NCBI GenBank assembly: GCA_016719395.1
Contig: JADJZF010000002.1
Coordinates: 62,001 to 126,000, forward strand
Length of the DNA: 64,000 nucleotides
Origin: Candidatus Amarobacter glycogenicus
GTDB taxonomy: Bacteria > Chloroflexota > Dehalococcoidia > Tepidiformales > Tepidiformaceae
Direction of reading: 5' to 3'
In this document: piece after piece, positions 13,524-22,527 of the stretch
Numbering within the stretch: the first letter of the stretch is position 1
Layout of the letters: each line of letters starts with the position of its first letter
Position numbers and translations under genes: made by a program
Notes under the pieces: generated by a model
The model's input: the letters and a program-made list of their open reading frames with translations, nothing else
Told to the model about the DNA's origin: nothing
The model's database searches: none

Positions 13524-15209
13524 ATGCGCCGTTTCTCGTTCTTCCTCATAGCGGTCGTCCTCACCGCCCTCGCCTGTTCCGATGCGGGCGATTCGAGCGT
13601 CAGCGCGGCCTCCGATGCGAGCATCGACTGGGAGGCCTGCGGCCAGAACGAATGCGGCACGCTTTCCGTCCCCCTCGACTACGCGAAGCCGGATGGCGCA
13701 ACGATCGAACTGTCGCTCGTCCGCTACAAGGCGCGGGACCCGGAGCGCCGCATCGGTGTCTTGTTGGCGAACCCTGGCGGCCCTGGCGCGTCCGCCAACG
13801 ACTTCATGCGTATCTGGCGCTCGATCGTCTCCAGCGAACTGCGCGACCGATTCGACTTCGTTTCGTTCGACCCGCGCGGAGTTGGTGATAGTTCGCCGGT
13901 GGTTTGCCACGACAACCTCCAGGACCTGGTCGCGGCAGACCCCGACCCGGATACCGAAGCGGAATGGCAGGAAGCGAAGGCGGAATCGAAGGAGTTCGCG
14001 GATAACTGCGCGAAGAAGTACGGGGCGGTTCTTCCCCACCTCGGTACGAAGAACGTCGCCCGGGACATGGATGCGATCCGGGTGGCGCTCGGAGAAGAGA
14101 AGCTGAACTACGTCGGCTACTCGTATGGCACTTCGCTCGGCGCCGTCTATGCCGACATGTTCCCGGGGCGGATCAGGGCGATGGTCCTCGATGGTGGGAC
14201 GAACCTCTCGCTCGACTTCGCCGAGGTGAACCTCACCCAGATGATCGGGTTCGAGCGGGCGTTCCAGGCCTACCTGGACAACTGCAAGGAGAAGTCCTGC
14301 GCGCTGGCGAAGAACGGCGACCCGCGCACAGCCGTCGAGGCGATCATCGCGAGGGCGGAGCTGAAGCCCATCCCTTCGAAAGACGCCGACCGGCCCGCCG
14401 GTCCGGGCGAAGTCCAGCTCGGCATCATCTCGGCGATGTACAGCACCTTCAGCTGGAATTCGCTGACGCAAGCGCTGGTCGCTGCCCAGGGTGGCGATGG
14501 GAGCGGCCTGGTGGACCTCACCGACGAGTACCTTCAGCGCGATGGAAGCGGCGACTATCCGAATCTCATCGAAGCCAACGCTGCCGTGAACTACGTCGAT
14601 CAGGTATGCCCGAAGGACCCGGACGCATACCGCAACCTCGGCGATGAGTTCGCGAAGCAGGCGCCGACGTTCGGGCGGTCGGCCGCAACCGCAGGCCTCA
14701 CATGCGCCTACTGGCAGGCCGCGCCGGACGCGGTGCGGGCGCCTGAGGCCAAGGGCGCGCCGCCGATCCTGGTCATCGCCACGACGAACGACCCGGCGAC
14801 TCCGTATGAGTGGGGCAAGGCACTCAGTGAACAGCTCGATTCGGGCGTCCTTGTGACTCATCGTGGCGAAGGCCACACGATTTACGCCCAGGGCAACAAG
14901 TGCATCGACAGCCTCGTGAACGCCTATCTCCTGGCTCTGGCGGTTCCTGCCGCGGGCACCACCTGCGGCACGGGGGCCCTCCCGCCGGGCCAATCGGCAA
15001 CGGCGACGCCATCGAGCCCTCCGACCGAGGGCGCGGGCACGCCTGCCGCCGCCTCGCCGACGGCGTCGCCGCGCGAGTCCCCCCGGCCGCCGGCAACTGG
15101 TGACGCCCGGGACGATGGCTCGCTCACGGTTGGCCTGTGGGCGGCCGGCGCGGTGCTCGCCGCGCTCCTGGCGGGAGCACTTACCGTTCTTGTCATCCGG
15201 CGGAACTGA
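13524..15209 (+). CDS. TAP-like alpha/beta-hydrolase peptidase, surface-anchored
   Basis: 561 residues. A signal peptide (MRRFSFFLIAVVLTALAC) ends in a lipobox-like Cys18. The catalytic domain has VLLANPGGPG, DPRGVGDS, nucleophile Ser200 in GYSYGTS, Asp in ATTNDPATP and His in GEGHTIY, the layout of Streptomyces tripeptidyl aminopeptidases (S33 family, TAP C-terminal domain). A Pro/Ser/Thr-rich linker (about 495-530) leads to a C-terminal transmembrane helix and a short RRN tail. It would act outside the membrane, releasing peptides or hydrolysing esters. Having both a lipobox and a C-terminal helix is odd. ATG 13524 was chosen for the signal peptide. Confidence 0.87.
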   Translation: MRRFSFFLIAVVLTALACSDAGDSSVSAASDASIDWEACGQNECGTLSVPLDYAKPDGATIELSLVRYKARDPERRIGVLLANPGGPGASANDFMRIWRSIVSSELRDRFDFVSFDPRGVGDSSPVVCHDNLQDLVAADPDPDTEAEWQEAKAESKEFADNCAKKYGAVLPHLGTKNVARDMDAIRVALGEEKLNYVGYSYGTSLGAVYADMFPGRIRAMVLDGGTNLSLDFAEVNLTQMIGFERAFQAYLDNCKEKSCALAKNGDPRTAVEAIIARAELKPIPSKDADRPAGPGEVQLGIISAMYSTFSWNSLTQALVAAQGGDGSGLVDLTDEYLQRDGSGDYPNLIEANAAVNYVDQVCPKDPDAYRNLGDEFAKQAPTFGRSAATAGLTCAYWQAAPDAVRAPEAKGAPPILVIATTNDPATPYEWGKALSEQLDSGVLVTHRGEGHTIYAQGNKCIDSLVNAYLLALAVPAAGTTCGTGALPPGQSATATPSSPPTEGAGTPAAASPTASPRESPRPPATGDARDDGSLTVGLWAAGAVLAALLAGALTVLVIRRN

Positions 15210-15275
15210 GGTGGCCCGTGGCCCTGAGTGATTGACCGCGTAGACTCGGCCTAACCCCACCCGTGGAGGCATCGA

Positions 15276-16580
15276 TTGGCCGAGGCCACGTCTCGAGCTG
15301 GGGCGGCGCGCATCTGGCGGCCGCGCACGATCTTCTACGGCTGGTGGATCGTCTTCGCGGGCGGCGGGTTGCAGATGATGGTCGCCGCCCTGATGGGCCA
15401 GGCCTACGGCGCCTATGTCGTCCTTCTCCGCGATGATTTCGGCTGGAGCAAGACGAGCCTCGCGGCCGCCTCATCCCTGCGGGAGGCGGAGAGCGGCATC
15501 CTTGGCCCGCTTCACGGGTTCATGCTCGATCGCTTCGGGCCGCGCGCAGTCTCGCGCCTTGGCGTGGTGATTCTCGGGATCGGGTTCATGCTTTTCAGCC
15601 AGGTGCAGACGCTGTGGACGTTCTACGGCGCGTTCCTCGTGATGGCCGCCGGGGCCAGCATGTGTGGCTTTCTGACTGCCACGACGGCCGCCGTGAACTG
15701 GTTCGAACGGCGGCGCGCGACCGCGATCAGCCTGACCTCCGCCGGGTTCGGTCTCGGGGGCATGCTGGTGCCTCTCACCGCGCTTTCGATGGAGAACTTC
15801 GGGTGGCGCAATACGGCGATACTCTCAGGTGTCCTGGTGTGGGTGGTGGGCTTGCCGCTCTCGCAGTTGTACCGCCACCGGCCGCAGGACATGGGCCTCG
15901 AACCCGACGGCGTCCCGCCCAGGACCCAGGCGACACTCGTCGCGGCCTCGGACGACAGCCCCGGAGGGACCGACTTCACGCTGGGTGAGGCCCTCCGCAC
16001 CTCGTCCTTCTGGTGGATCGCGCTGGGCCACACGTCCGCGTTGTTCGTCGTCTCGTCGATGGGTGTGCACCTGGTTTCGCATGTGCGGGAGAGCCAGGGC
16101 TACAGCCTCGGTCAGGCGTCGACGGTGGTCCTGATGCTCACGTTCGTCTTCATGTGCGGGAACATCAGCGGCGGCCTGCTCGGCGACCGTGTGAACAAAA
16201 GGCTGCTCGTGGTGACCTGCATGGCGATGCATTGCATCGGTCTGCTCCTGCTCTCGCATGCCGTGAACTTCTGGATGGTGCTCGCCTTCACGGTCATCCA
16301 CGGGCTGGCCTGGGGCTGGCGCGGCCCCCAGATGACGGCCATCCGCGCGGACTACTTCGGACGGTCGGCATTCGGCCGGATCATGGGCGCCTCGAATGTG
16401 GTGATCATTCTCGGGACGATCAGCGGCCCCCTCATCGCCGGCCTGCTTTACGACCGTACCGGCAACTACCGGATTGGGTTCGACATCCTGGCAGCGATAG
16501 CCCTCACCGGGTCCGTGTTCTTCATGCTCGCGAAGAAGCCCGCGCCGCCGGAACGGCTGAGCCGGCAGGCGGAAGCGTAG
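15276..16580 (+). CDS. Major facilitator superfamily transporter
   Basis: 434 residues with about 12 transmembrane helices. FYGWWIVFAGGG at the N-terminus and the GPLHGFMLDRFGPR loop resemble the oxalate/formate and monocarboxylate branch of MFS. The substrate is probably an organic anion, but that is inference. The start is TTG 15276, with GGAGG 8 nt upstream; a TAGACT hexamer (15240-15245) may be its -10. It converges on the MBL gene. Confidence 0.88.
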   Translation: MAEATSRAGAARIWRPRTIFYGWWIVFAGGGLQMMVAALMGQAYGAYVVLLRDDFGWSKTSLAAASSLREAESGILGPLHGFMLDRFGPRAVSRLGVVILGIGFMLFSQVQTLWTFYGAFLVMAAGASMCGFLTATTAAVNWFERRRATAISLTSAGFGLGGMLVPLTALSMENFGWRNTAILSGVLVWVVGLPLSQLYRHRPQDMGLEPDGVPPRTQATLVAASDDSPGGTDFTLGEALRTSSFWWIALGHTSALFVVSSMGVHLVSHVRESQGYSLGQASTVVLMLTFVFMCGNISGGLLGDRVNKRLLVVTCMAMHCIGLLLLSHAVNFWMVLAFTVIHGLAWGWRGPQMTAIRADYFGRSAFGRIMGASNVVIILGTISGPLIAGLLYDRTGNYRIGFDILAAIALTGSVFFMLAKKPAPPERLSRQAEA

Positions 16581-16613
16581 TGCCGGGCCTCGCTGTAGCC
16601 GGGCTCGCCCCTG

Positions 16614-17654
16614 CTACGCCTTGAGCCAGTAGAGGTGGTTGCCCCGCATCACCTTCGCCAGTCGACCCTGTTCGAAGAGGAACTCCAGGTGGGCGAGCGT
16701 CTCCCCGACGGCGGCGCGCTGCATGTGGGGTTCGAAGTCCTTGAGTGTGCCGGTCGCCCACTTCACCCGCCCCGCCACGTCCCAGCCAGTCGAACCGCCT
16801 GCGTCTACGCAGTTGACCATCTCGTTGAGACGTTCTTCGTGGTGACCTTCGATCCTGTGTCTCCGCTTCGTCAGGTCATGGATTTCGAACTCGTGGGCCG
16901 GGAGGACGATATCGACATCGAGGTCCACGAGGAGATGGAGCGAACGCATGTAGTCCCCGAGCGGGCTGCCGTGGGTCTGCGTGTTGATCGAGACGTTCGG
17001 GGTGATCGTGGGGAGGATATGGTCGCCGGTCAGCAGGATCTTCCGGTTCGGTTCATACAGGCAGATGTGCCCCGGGGAGTGTCCCGGCGTCCAGATGATT
17101 TCGAAGTCGAAGTCTCCGACTTTGAAGGTCTCGCCACCCTTGACCTGGGTATCCGGCGGGACCGCGGCGACGTTGCCGATCATCCCCATGGAGCCGCGAG
17201 ACATCCCGGAGGTGTCCATCGGCGGGACGCCATTGCCCTCCATGAACTTCGCCATTTCGTCGACGAGCCCACGAGGGGCGAAGTAGCGGGCAGTGATGAC
17301 TTCGGCGTCTTTCTCGTGGAGGACGACTTCGCAGCTCGATAGCTGCTTGAGCCGGCCGGCCATGCCGTAGTGGTCGGGGTGGACATGGGTGACGACGAGC
17401 TTGTTGATGCCCGACGGATGGGAGCCGTGCTCCTTCATCCCTTCTTCGAGGGCGGCGTAGGCGCTATCCGTGTTCCAGCCGCAGTCGACAAGGACGGTGT
17501 CGTCGCCGTCCTTCAACAGGTAGGGGAGCACATAGGGAAGGCCCTTGGTGACGCGTGGGTGCGCCTCGAGCTGCTGCCGCAGCATCTTGGCGTCTTCGAA
17601 AGTGAACTGTGGGAAGGGCGTGAGCAGCTGGTAGATGCCATCGATGATCTTCAT
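16614..17654 (-). CDS. MBL-fold metallo-hydrolase
   Basis: 346 residues. The metal-binding motif is THVHPDHYG, with further ligands in TPGHSPGH and LTGDHIL and a late His in LPAHEFE. The C-terminal third (HEERLNEM onward) is an added helical region found in long glyoxalase-II-like hydrolases. The substrate is unknown; lactonase or thioesterase activity is possible. The gene follows menA on the same strand after about 90 nt, so it may be cotranscribed with the menaquinone genes. Confidence 0.88.
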   Translation of the reverse strand: MKIIDGIYQLLTPFPQFTFEDAKMLRQQLEAHPRVTKGLPYVLPYLLKDGDDTVLVDCGWNTDSAYAALEEGMKEHGSHPSGINKLVVTHVHPDHYGMAGRLKQLSSCEVVLHEKDAEVITARYFAPRGLVDEMAKFMEGNGVPPMDTSGMSRGSMGMIGNVAAVPPDTQVKGGETFKVGDFDFEIIWTPGHSPGHICLYEPNRKILLTGDHILPTITPNVSINTQTHGSPLGDYMRSLHLLVDLDVDIVLPAHEFEIHDLTKRRHRIEGHHEERLNEMVNCVDAGGSTGWDVAGRVKWATGTLKDFEPHMQRAAVGETLAHLEFLFEQGRLAKVMRGNHLYWLKA

Positions 17655-17745
17655 GGTGTTCGCCCGGGCCTCTCGTGGCTCGCCGTCCGCGTTCGCGGTT
17701 GGCGGCTCGCCGATACTACAGGAACGGGCGGTGAGCCGCCCCTCG

Positions 17746-18648
17746 TCAGCTGGCGGCCAATGCCCCGGCCCAGAGCAAGCCGAGCACGAGGTGGTAGCGC
17801 GCGGTCGCCTTCAGGACGGGGTTGAGGTCTCGTCCTGAGGTCCCGCGATGGATGGGGCGGTACACCAAAATGCCCAGGGGGATGCCAGCCCCGAGCGCCG
17901 CCGCCCCGAACGGCGCCTCGGCCAGGAGGCCGGCAGCCATGGCGGCCCAGGCCGCCAGCAGGAGGATGCCGAACCAGCGGCGCGTCCCCCGGTCGCCCAT
18001 CACGACACCCAGGGTGGTCTTGCCCGCTTTCCGGTCGGTTGCGATGTCGCGCAGGTTGTTGACGACGAGGATGCAGGTGACCGTGCATGCCACCGGCAGC
18101 GCCGCCAGGAGGGCGAGGCCAGTCACCTCGCGCGCCTGGACGAAGTAGGTTCCCATCACGGCGACGAGCCCGAAGAAGACGAACGTGAACAGGTCACCAA
18201 GGGCGTGGTAGCCAATCGGCCACGGCCCACCGGTGTAGACGATGGCCCCGGCGATGCTTGCCAGGCCGACGGCGACGACGGGCCAGCCGGCGACGGCGGT
18301 GAGATAGACCCCGCAGGCCATCGCCACCGCGAAGGCGGCCCACATGCCGAGCTTCATCCTTGTGGGCGAGAGCAGTCCGAGCTGGGTCGCCCGGGGTGGT
18401 CCAAGCCGCTCGGAGGTGTCGGCGCCCCGCTCGAAATCGAAGACGTCATTGGCGAAGTTGGCGCCGACCTGGAGCGCGAGGGCGCCGAGCAGCGCTCCCA
18501 GTGCGGGCCCGGCAGCGAACGCGGCGTCGTGAAACGCGGCTGCCGAGCCCACGAGGACCGGCGTGACCGCCGCGGTGAGCGTGGGAAGGCGCACGGCCAT
18601 CTTCCAGGCTGCGAACCGCCCGGCTGCGGGAGCGGCGGCAGCGGTCAC
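17746..18648 (-). CDS. menA: 1,4-dihydroxy-2-naphthoate polyprenyltransferase MenA
   Basis: 300 residues, UbiA-type membrane prenyltransferase with about eight to nine helices. The first Asp-rich motif is NDVFDFERG (N67, D68, D71) and the second is NNLRDIATDRKAGKTT. It attaches the isoprenoid tail to DHNA to give demethylmenaquinone at the membrane. The GTG start overlaps the menG stop (GTGA, 18645-18648), so translation is coupled. Other men genes are absent from the window. Confidence 0.95.
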   Translation of the reverse strand: MTAAAAPAAGRFAAWKMAVRLPTLTAAVTPVLVGSAAAFHDAAFAAGPALGALLGALALQVGANFANDVFDFERGADTSERLGPPRATQLGLLSPTRMKLGMWAAFAVAMACGVYLTAVAGWPVVAVGLASIAGAIVYTGGPWPIGYHALGDLFTFVFFGLVAVMGTYFVQAREVTGLALLAALPVACTVTCILVVNNLRDIATDRKAGKTTLGVVMGDRGTRRWFGILLLAAWAAMAAGLLAEAPFGAAALGAGIPLGILVYRPIHRGTSGRDLNPVLKATARYHLVLGLLWAGALAAS

Positions 18649-19349
18649 GCGCGCACCGCGGTGATGGCCTGGATCGCGCCAAGCATGGGGCGCTTCTTCT
18701 GGATTCGGCGGAAGCCGGCGGCCATCAGCATTCGCACCATATCCTCCTCAGGCGGGAGGTAAACGGCCGATTGAGGGAGATACCGGTAGGCCGGGTCGCG
18801 GCCGATCCAGCCACCGATCCTTGGCACCATCCGGTCGAAATAGAGACTGTGTCCAAAACGAATGACGGCGTTCCGCGGGCGGTCTACTTCGAGCAGTCCG
18901 ATGCGTCCTCCCGGCTGGATCACGCGCCCGAGTTCCTGGAGGACGGGTTCGATGGCCGTGAAGTTCCGGAGGGCGAAGCCCGAAACGGCCACGCTGAAGC
19001 TGCCATCGGCGAAGGGGAGGCGCAGGGCGTCTCCCTGGATCCAGAGGCCGAGCCCGGGAGTGCGTTCGCCGGCGGCCATCAGCATCCCCCGCGAGAAGTC
19101 GAGTCCGACTGTCTGTGCGGCGCGCCCGCGGCAATGTTCGGCGAAGTCTCCAGTCCCGCAGGCGAGGTCCAGGACGCGGTCTCCCGGCCCGACGGCGAGG
19201 CGTTCCACCAGATCACGTCGCCATCGCTGATCGGCGCTGAAGGTCATCAGCCGGTTGACGCGGTCGTAGCGCGGCGCGATCCGGTCGAACATCGCCCGGA
19301 CGGAGGCGGCTTTTTCTTCGGGGCCAGGGAGCACGCTCACAGCAGGCAC
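18645..19349 (-). CDS. menG: Demethylmenaquinone methyltransferase MenG/UbiE
   Basis: About 234 residues. The N-terminus (VRAMFDRIAPRYDRVNRLM) is the UbiE signature. The SAM-binding motif I is VLDLACGTGDFA, and the family motifs ALRNF and AGF(R) follow. It makes the last methylation in menaquinone synthesis, directly upstream of menA in the same operon. The start is uncertain: GTG 19349, 19340 and 19334 are all in frame with no clear Shine-Dalgarno; I took the first for length. Confidence 0.93.
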   Translation of the reverse strand: MPAVSVLPGPEEKAASVRAMFDRIAPRYDRVNRLMTFSADQRWRRDLVERLAVGPGDRVLDLACGTGDFAEHCRGRAAQTVGLDFSRGMLMAAGERTPGLGLWIQGDALRLPFADGSFSVAVSGFALRNFTAIEPVLQELGRVIQPGGRIGLLEVDRPRNAVIRFGHSLYFDRMVPRIGGWIGRDPAYRYLPQSAVYLPPEEDMVRMLMAAGFRRIQKKRPMLGAIQAITAVRA

Positions 19350-19451
19350 ATCTTCGCTCGGAACTTTCTTATGAGAGGTAGGGGCGCTGACTTTCCAGAG
19401 AACCGCGAGAGGCCATGGTGGCCCCACACAACCGCATCCCTGGAGGAGTGA

Positions 19452-20480
19452 ATGAAGCGTCGGATACTTGTGCTCTTTGCGATGATGGCCGTCCTGGCGG
19501 CCGCCGCCTGTGGTGGCGAAGACGACGACGGCGAGCAGTCGTCGAACCCGGACGGGACGGGCAAGCCGGCAGAACTCACGCAGGTCACGGTCGGGTACAT
19601 ACCCTTCCTCATCGATGCCCCTTTCTTTGTGGGTATCGAGAAGGGGTACTTCGCCGACGAAGGGTTGGAACTGAAGCTCGAGCGGATCGCGGGCGGGGCC
19701 GACATGCTCCTCCAGACCGCGGCCGGCAACTTTGACATCGGTTCGGGTGGCATCGGAGTTTCGCTTTTCAACGCCGCCGGTGCGGCGATCAAGTCGGGCA
19801 AAGAGGTCCCGTTCGAGGTGGTCGCCCCGCTCCACCACGAGAAGGCGCCTGTTGCCACCCCGCTGGTCGTGAGCAAAGAACGGTATGACTCGGGGGAACT
19901 TACCAGGGTCAGTGACCTCAAGGGCAAGAAGGTCTCGATCAACGCCCCCGGGGCCTCCATCGAGTACTGGCTCTATCGTGCGTTGAAGGCCGGTGGGCTG
20001 AAGTACACCGACGTCACGGTGGTGACAGTCTCGTTCGCCGAAGTCTCGGCTGCCCTGAAGAACAAGAGCATCGACGGGGCCATGCTCGGCGAGCCCTTCA
20101 CCACGCTTGGGGAAGACCAGGGCCTGGTCCGGGTCCTCAGCGAAGACTTCGTCAACGGCGATCAGCCGACCGGTGTCTACTGGAACCGGACCTGGGCGAA
20201 GAAGAACCCAGAACTCGCGGCCGGATTCCTTCGCGCGTACCTGAAGGCCGTCGCCGACCTCGAGAACGGGGGCTGGCAGGACCCGGCAACGCTCGCAATC
20301 CTGGAGAAATACACGCAGGTCCCGGCGGATGTCATCAAGCGGGCGGCGCGGCCGTACAACGATCCGCAGGGCAAGCTGAATTTGGAAGGATTCCGCGACC
20401 AGGAGCGCTTCTTTCGCGGGCTCGGCCTGTTGACCTATGACGGCGAGCTGGACTTCAGCCTCTTCATGAAGACCAAATAG
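19452..20480 (+). CDS. ABC transporter substrate-binding lipoprotein (NMT1/SsuA/ThiY type)
   Basis: 342 residues. A lipoprotein signal ends in LAAAACGG, so it is tethered outside the membrane. The fold is the NMT1/SsuA type: VTVGYIPFLIDAPFFVGIEKG, then DIGSGGIG, VSINAPGASIEYWL and GAMLGEPF. Such proteins bind sulfonates, nitrate, taurine or thiamine precursors; the exact ligand cannot be told. GGAGGAG precedes ATG 19452. It heads a three-gene importer and diverges from menG across about 100 nt. I looked there for a TPP-type riboswitch and did not see one. Confidence 0.92.
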   Translation: MKRRILVLFAMMAVLAAAACGGEDDDGEQSSNPDGTGKPAELTQVTVGYIPFLIDAPFFVGIEKGYFADEGLELKLERIAGGADMLLQTAAGNFDIGSGGIGVSLFNAAGAAIKSGKEVPFEVVAPLHHEKAPVATPLVVSKERYDSGELTRVSDLKGKKVSINAPGASIEYWLYRALKAGGLKYTDVTVVTVSFAEVSAALKNKSIDGAMLGEPFTTLGEDQGLVRVLSEDFVNGDQPTGVYWNRTWAKKNPELAAGFLRAYLKAVADLENGGWQDPATLAILEKYTQVPADVIKRAARPYNDPQGKLNLEGFRDQERFFRGLGLLTYDGELDFSLFMKTK

Positions 20481-20487
20481 CAGCTCA

Positions 20488-21231
20488 ATGGACGTGTCCG
20501 GCGAGCTGAGCATCCGCGGCCTCACCGTCGACTACGGTGGGGCGGGCGGTGTGCGCGCGCTGCAGGCGCTCGACCTCGAGGTCGAACCAGGCTCGTTCCA
20601 TGCCATCCTCGGCCCGAGCGGGTGCGGCAAGTCCACCCTCATCAAGGTACTGGCCGGGCTCATTCCGCGGACGGCCGGCGAAGCGCGCCTGCCGGGCGAT
20701 GGTTCGGTTGCCTATGTCCCCCAGGGGAATTCCTGTTTCCCATGGCTTCGGGCCGAAGAGAACGTCGCTTACGGGCTCAAGCTTCGCGGAGTCGGGCGGC
20801 GGGAACGGGCCGAGCGGGCAAGAGACCTTCTCAAGAGCCTCGGACTCGAACAGTTCTCCCGGGCGTTCCCGGGACAGCTTTCCGAGGGCATGCGCCAACG
20901 GGTCGCGATAGCGCGGGCGTTCGCCGTCGAAGCGCCGCTCCTCTTGATGGACGAGCCGCTTTCCGCGCTGGACTTCCAGACGAAGATCGCCGTGCAGGCG
21001 GAACTCGTCGACCTCTGGCGCGATCGCCGCTGCACTGTGCTTTACGTCACCCATGACATCGACGAAGCGCTCACCCTCGCCGACCGCGTTTCCGTGCTCT
21101 CGGCGCGGCCCGGGCGGGTGGCGCTCACGGCTGAAGTCCCGTTCGCGCGCCCCCGGCACCAGGCAGGGCTGCGCGAACAGCCGGGCTACGCGGCGGCGTT
21201 TCGAAAGCTGTACGAGGCGATCGAAGGATGA
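20488..21231 (+). CDS. ABC transporter ATP-binding protein (SsuB/TauB type)
   Basis: 247 residues. Walker A GPSGCGKST, Q-loop VPQGNSCFPW, signature LSEGMRQRVAIARA (Glu in the third place of LSGGQ), Walker B LLLMDEPLSALD and switch His in VTHD. It energises the importer whose binding protein lies 7 nt upstream. Its stop overlaps the permease start (ATGA). The WLRAEENVAYGL stretch after the Q loop is typical of the nitrate/sulfonate/taurine group. Confidence 0.95.
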   Translation: MDVSGELSIRGLTVDYGGAGGVRALQALDLEVEPGSFHAILGPSGCGKSTLIKVLAGLIPRTAGEARLPGDGSVAYVPQGNSCFPWLRAEENVAYGLKLRGVGRRERAERARDLLKSLGLEQFSRAFPGQLSEGMRQRVAIARAFAVEAPLLLMDEPLSALDFQTKIAVQAELVDLWRDRRCTVLYVTHDIDEALTLADRVSVLSARPGRVALTAEVPFARPRHQAGLREQPGYAAAFRKLYEAIEG

Positions 21232-21992
21232 GCGCGCCCATGAGGGTCCTTCGAGCCATCGCGATCGGCCTCATCCTGCCGGTCGCACTCGTGCTTCTCT
21301 GGCAGGTTGCCTCGTCTCGCGAGTGGATCAACTCGTTGTTCTACCCGGCGCCGTGGGATGTGATGCAGCGCACCTGGGACCAGGCGAGCGGCGGCAAACT
21401 CCCACACGACGCACGCGTCACGACGGGGCGCTTGCTCGCGGGTTTCGCGTTCGGCGCGGCCCCCGGGCTGGCCGTCGGGCTGGCAGCGGGCGTTTCGCGG
21501 ACCATCCGCCAGCTCCTTTACCCTCTCGCGACTGCGCTCTACGTGGTGCCCCGGATCGCGATGCTGCCGCTCGTCCTTGTCGCGTTCGGCCTGAACGACG
21601 AGGCACGGGTGTTCATGGTGGCCTTCAGCGTGTTCTTCATCGTCTTTTTCAGCGCGCTTTCCGGCGTCGAACAGGTCGACCGCATTTTCGTCGATGCTGC
21701 GCGAGCCTTCGGCGCCGGGAAGGTCCGGCTTGCGGCGACCGTCTTGCTCCCGGCTTCGGCGCCGGCCGTCTTCGCTGGCTTGCGCGTCGCGATGGGGTTC
21801 GCCCTGATCGTCATCGTCGGGACCGAGTTCCTCGCCGCGAATGACGGTCTTGGCGCGCGCATCTGGCTGAGCTACCAGATCTTCGACTTCCCCTCGATGT
21901 ATGCCGGGATCATCGCTGTCACGGCGCTTGGCGTGTTACTTGCCTGGGCGCTCCTCGCGGTGGAGTGGCTGGCGGTGCCGTGGCGCCGCTAA
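21228..21992 (+). CDS. ABC transporter permease (SsuC/ThiX type)
   Basis: 254 residues with about six helices. The cytoplasmic EAA-type loop (VDAARAFGAGKVRL) and GTEFLAANDGLGARIW are characteristic of binding-protein-dependent permeases. It completes the importer and overlaps the ATPase gene by 4 nt. Its last 74 nt overlap the convergent mug gene. Confidence 0.93.
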   Translation: MSAPMRVLRAIAIGLILPVALVLLWQVASSREWINSLFYPAPWDVMQRTWDQASGGKLPHDARVTTGRLLAGFAFGAAPGLAVGLAAGVSRTIRQLLYPLATALYVVPRIAMLPLVLVAFGLNDEARVFMVAFSVFFIVFFSALSGVEQVDRIFVDAARAFGAGKVRLAATVLLPASAPAVFAGLRVAMGFALIVIVGTEFLAANDGLGARIWLSYQIFDFPSMYAGIIAVTALGVLLAWALLAVEWLAVPWRR

Positions 21993-22527
21993 GCGCGGCA
22001 GACAGCCGGTGGAGCCATTCCAGCCGTTCCCGATGCCACTTGCTGGCGAGCCCGCTCGAACTGGGGATGACCCACGGGACGGTCTTGCCGATACGCTCCG
22101 GCTGGGCGCCGTATTCGCGCCGGACGAGGTCCTTCGCCCTCAGTCCCAGGGCGTGCCGTCCGAACAACTGGTAGATCCCGCGCCCGCTGAAACAGGCGAT
22201 GGTGGGCTGGTGTTCGAGCAACTCGGCGTGCAGGCGAACCGCGCCGTCTGCGATTTCGGCGGTGGTGAGGTGTTCCGCCCGAACCGTCGGGCGGCAGCAG
22301 AGGTCCGTGAAGCCGATACCGGCCTCTGCCGGCAGAAGTTCGTCATCTTCCGGCCGCACGTCGCGCCCGGCGAGTCCCGATTCGCTTAACTGCGGCCAGA
22401 ATCGGTTGCCCGGCCGCGCGTAGTAGTGCCCGGCTTCCGCGGAGTAGATGGCGGGGTTGTATCCGATGAAGACCACGCGCAGGCCCGGCCGAAGCAGGTG
22501 TGGAAGCGTTGGCCCCGCCCATGTCAT
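21919..22527 (-). CDS. mug: G/U mismatch-specific DNA glycosylase (Mug/TDG family 2 UDG)
   Basis: 202 residues. The catalytic-site motif GYNPAIYSAEAGHYYARPGNRFW matches family 2 uracil-DNA glycosylases (catalytic Asn in the first GxNP), and IPSSSGLAS is the second conserved loop. It removes uracil or thymine from G mispairs. Its start overlaps the stop of the preceding membrane protein gene (22524-22527). The last ~25 residues (Ala/Pro/Arg-rich) overlap the ABC permease and look like a dispensable tail. Confidence 0.9.
   Translation of the reverse strand: MTWAGPTLPHLLRPGLRVVFIGYNPAIYSAEAGHYYARPGNRFWPQLSESGLAGRDVRPEDDELLPAEAGIGFTDLCCRPTVRAEHLTTAEIADGAVRLHAELLEHQPTIACFSGRGIYQLFGRHALGLRAKDLVRREYGAQPERIGKTVPWVIPSSSGLASKWHRERLEWLHRLSAALSGATAPPATPPRGAPRQVTRQAP

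Noticed and set aside
13518..15272. 584-codon open frame antisense to the peptidase gene
   Set aside because: Arg/Ala-rich shadow of a GC-rich gene with recognised motifs on the other strand.
17726..17741. GGGCGG/CCGCCC hairpin after menA as a terminator
   Set aside because: Short stem and no T-run on the minus strand.
19350..19451. Riboswitch (TPP or other) upstream of the ABC importer
   Set aside because: No conserved TPP core or other aptamer pattern seen.
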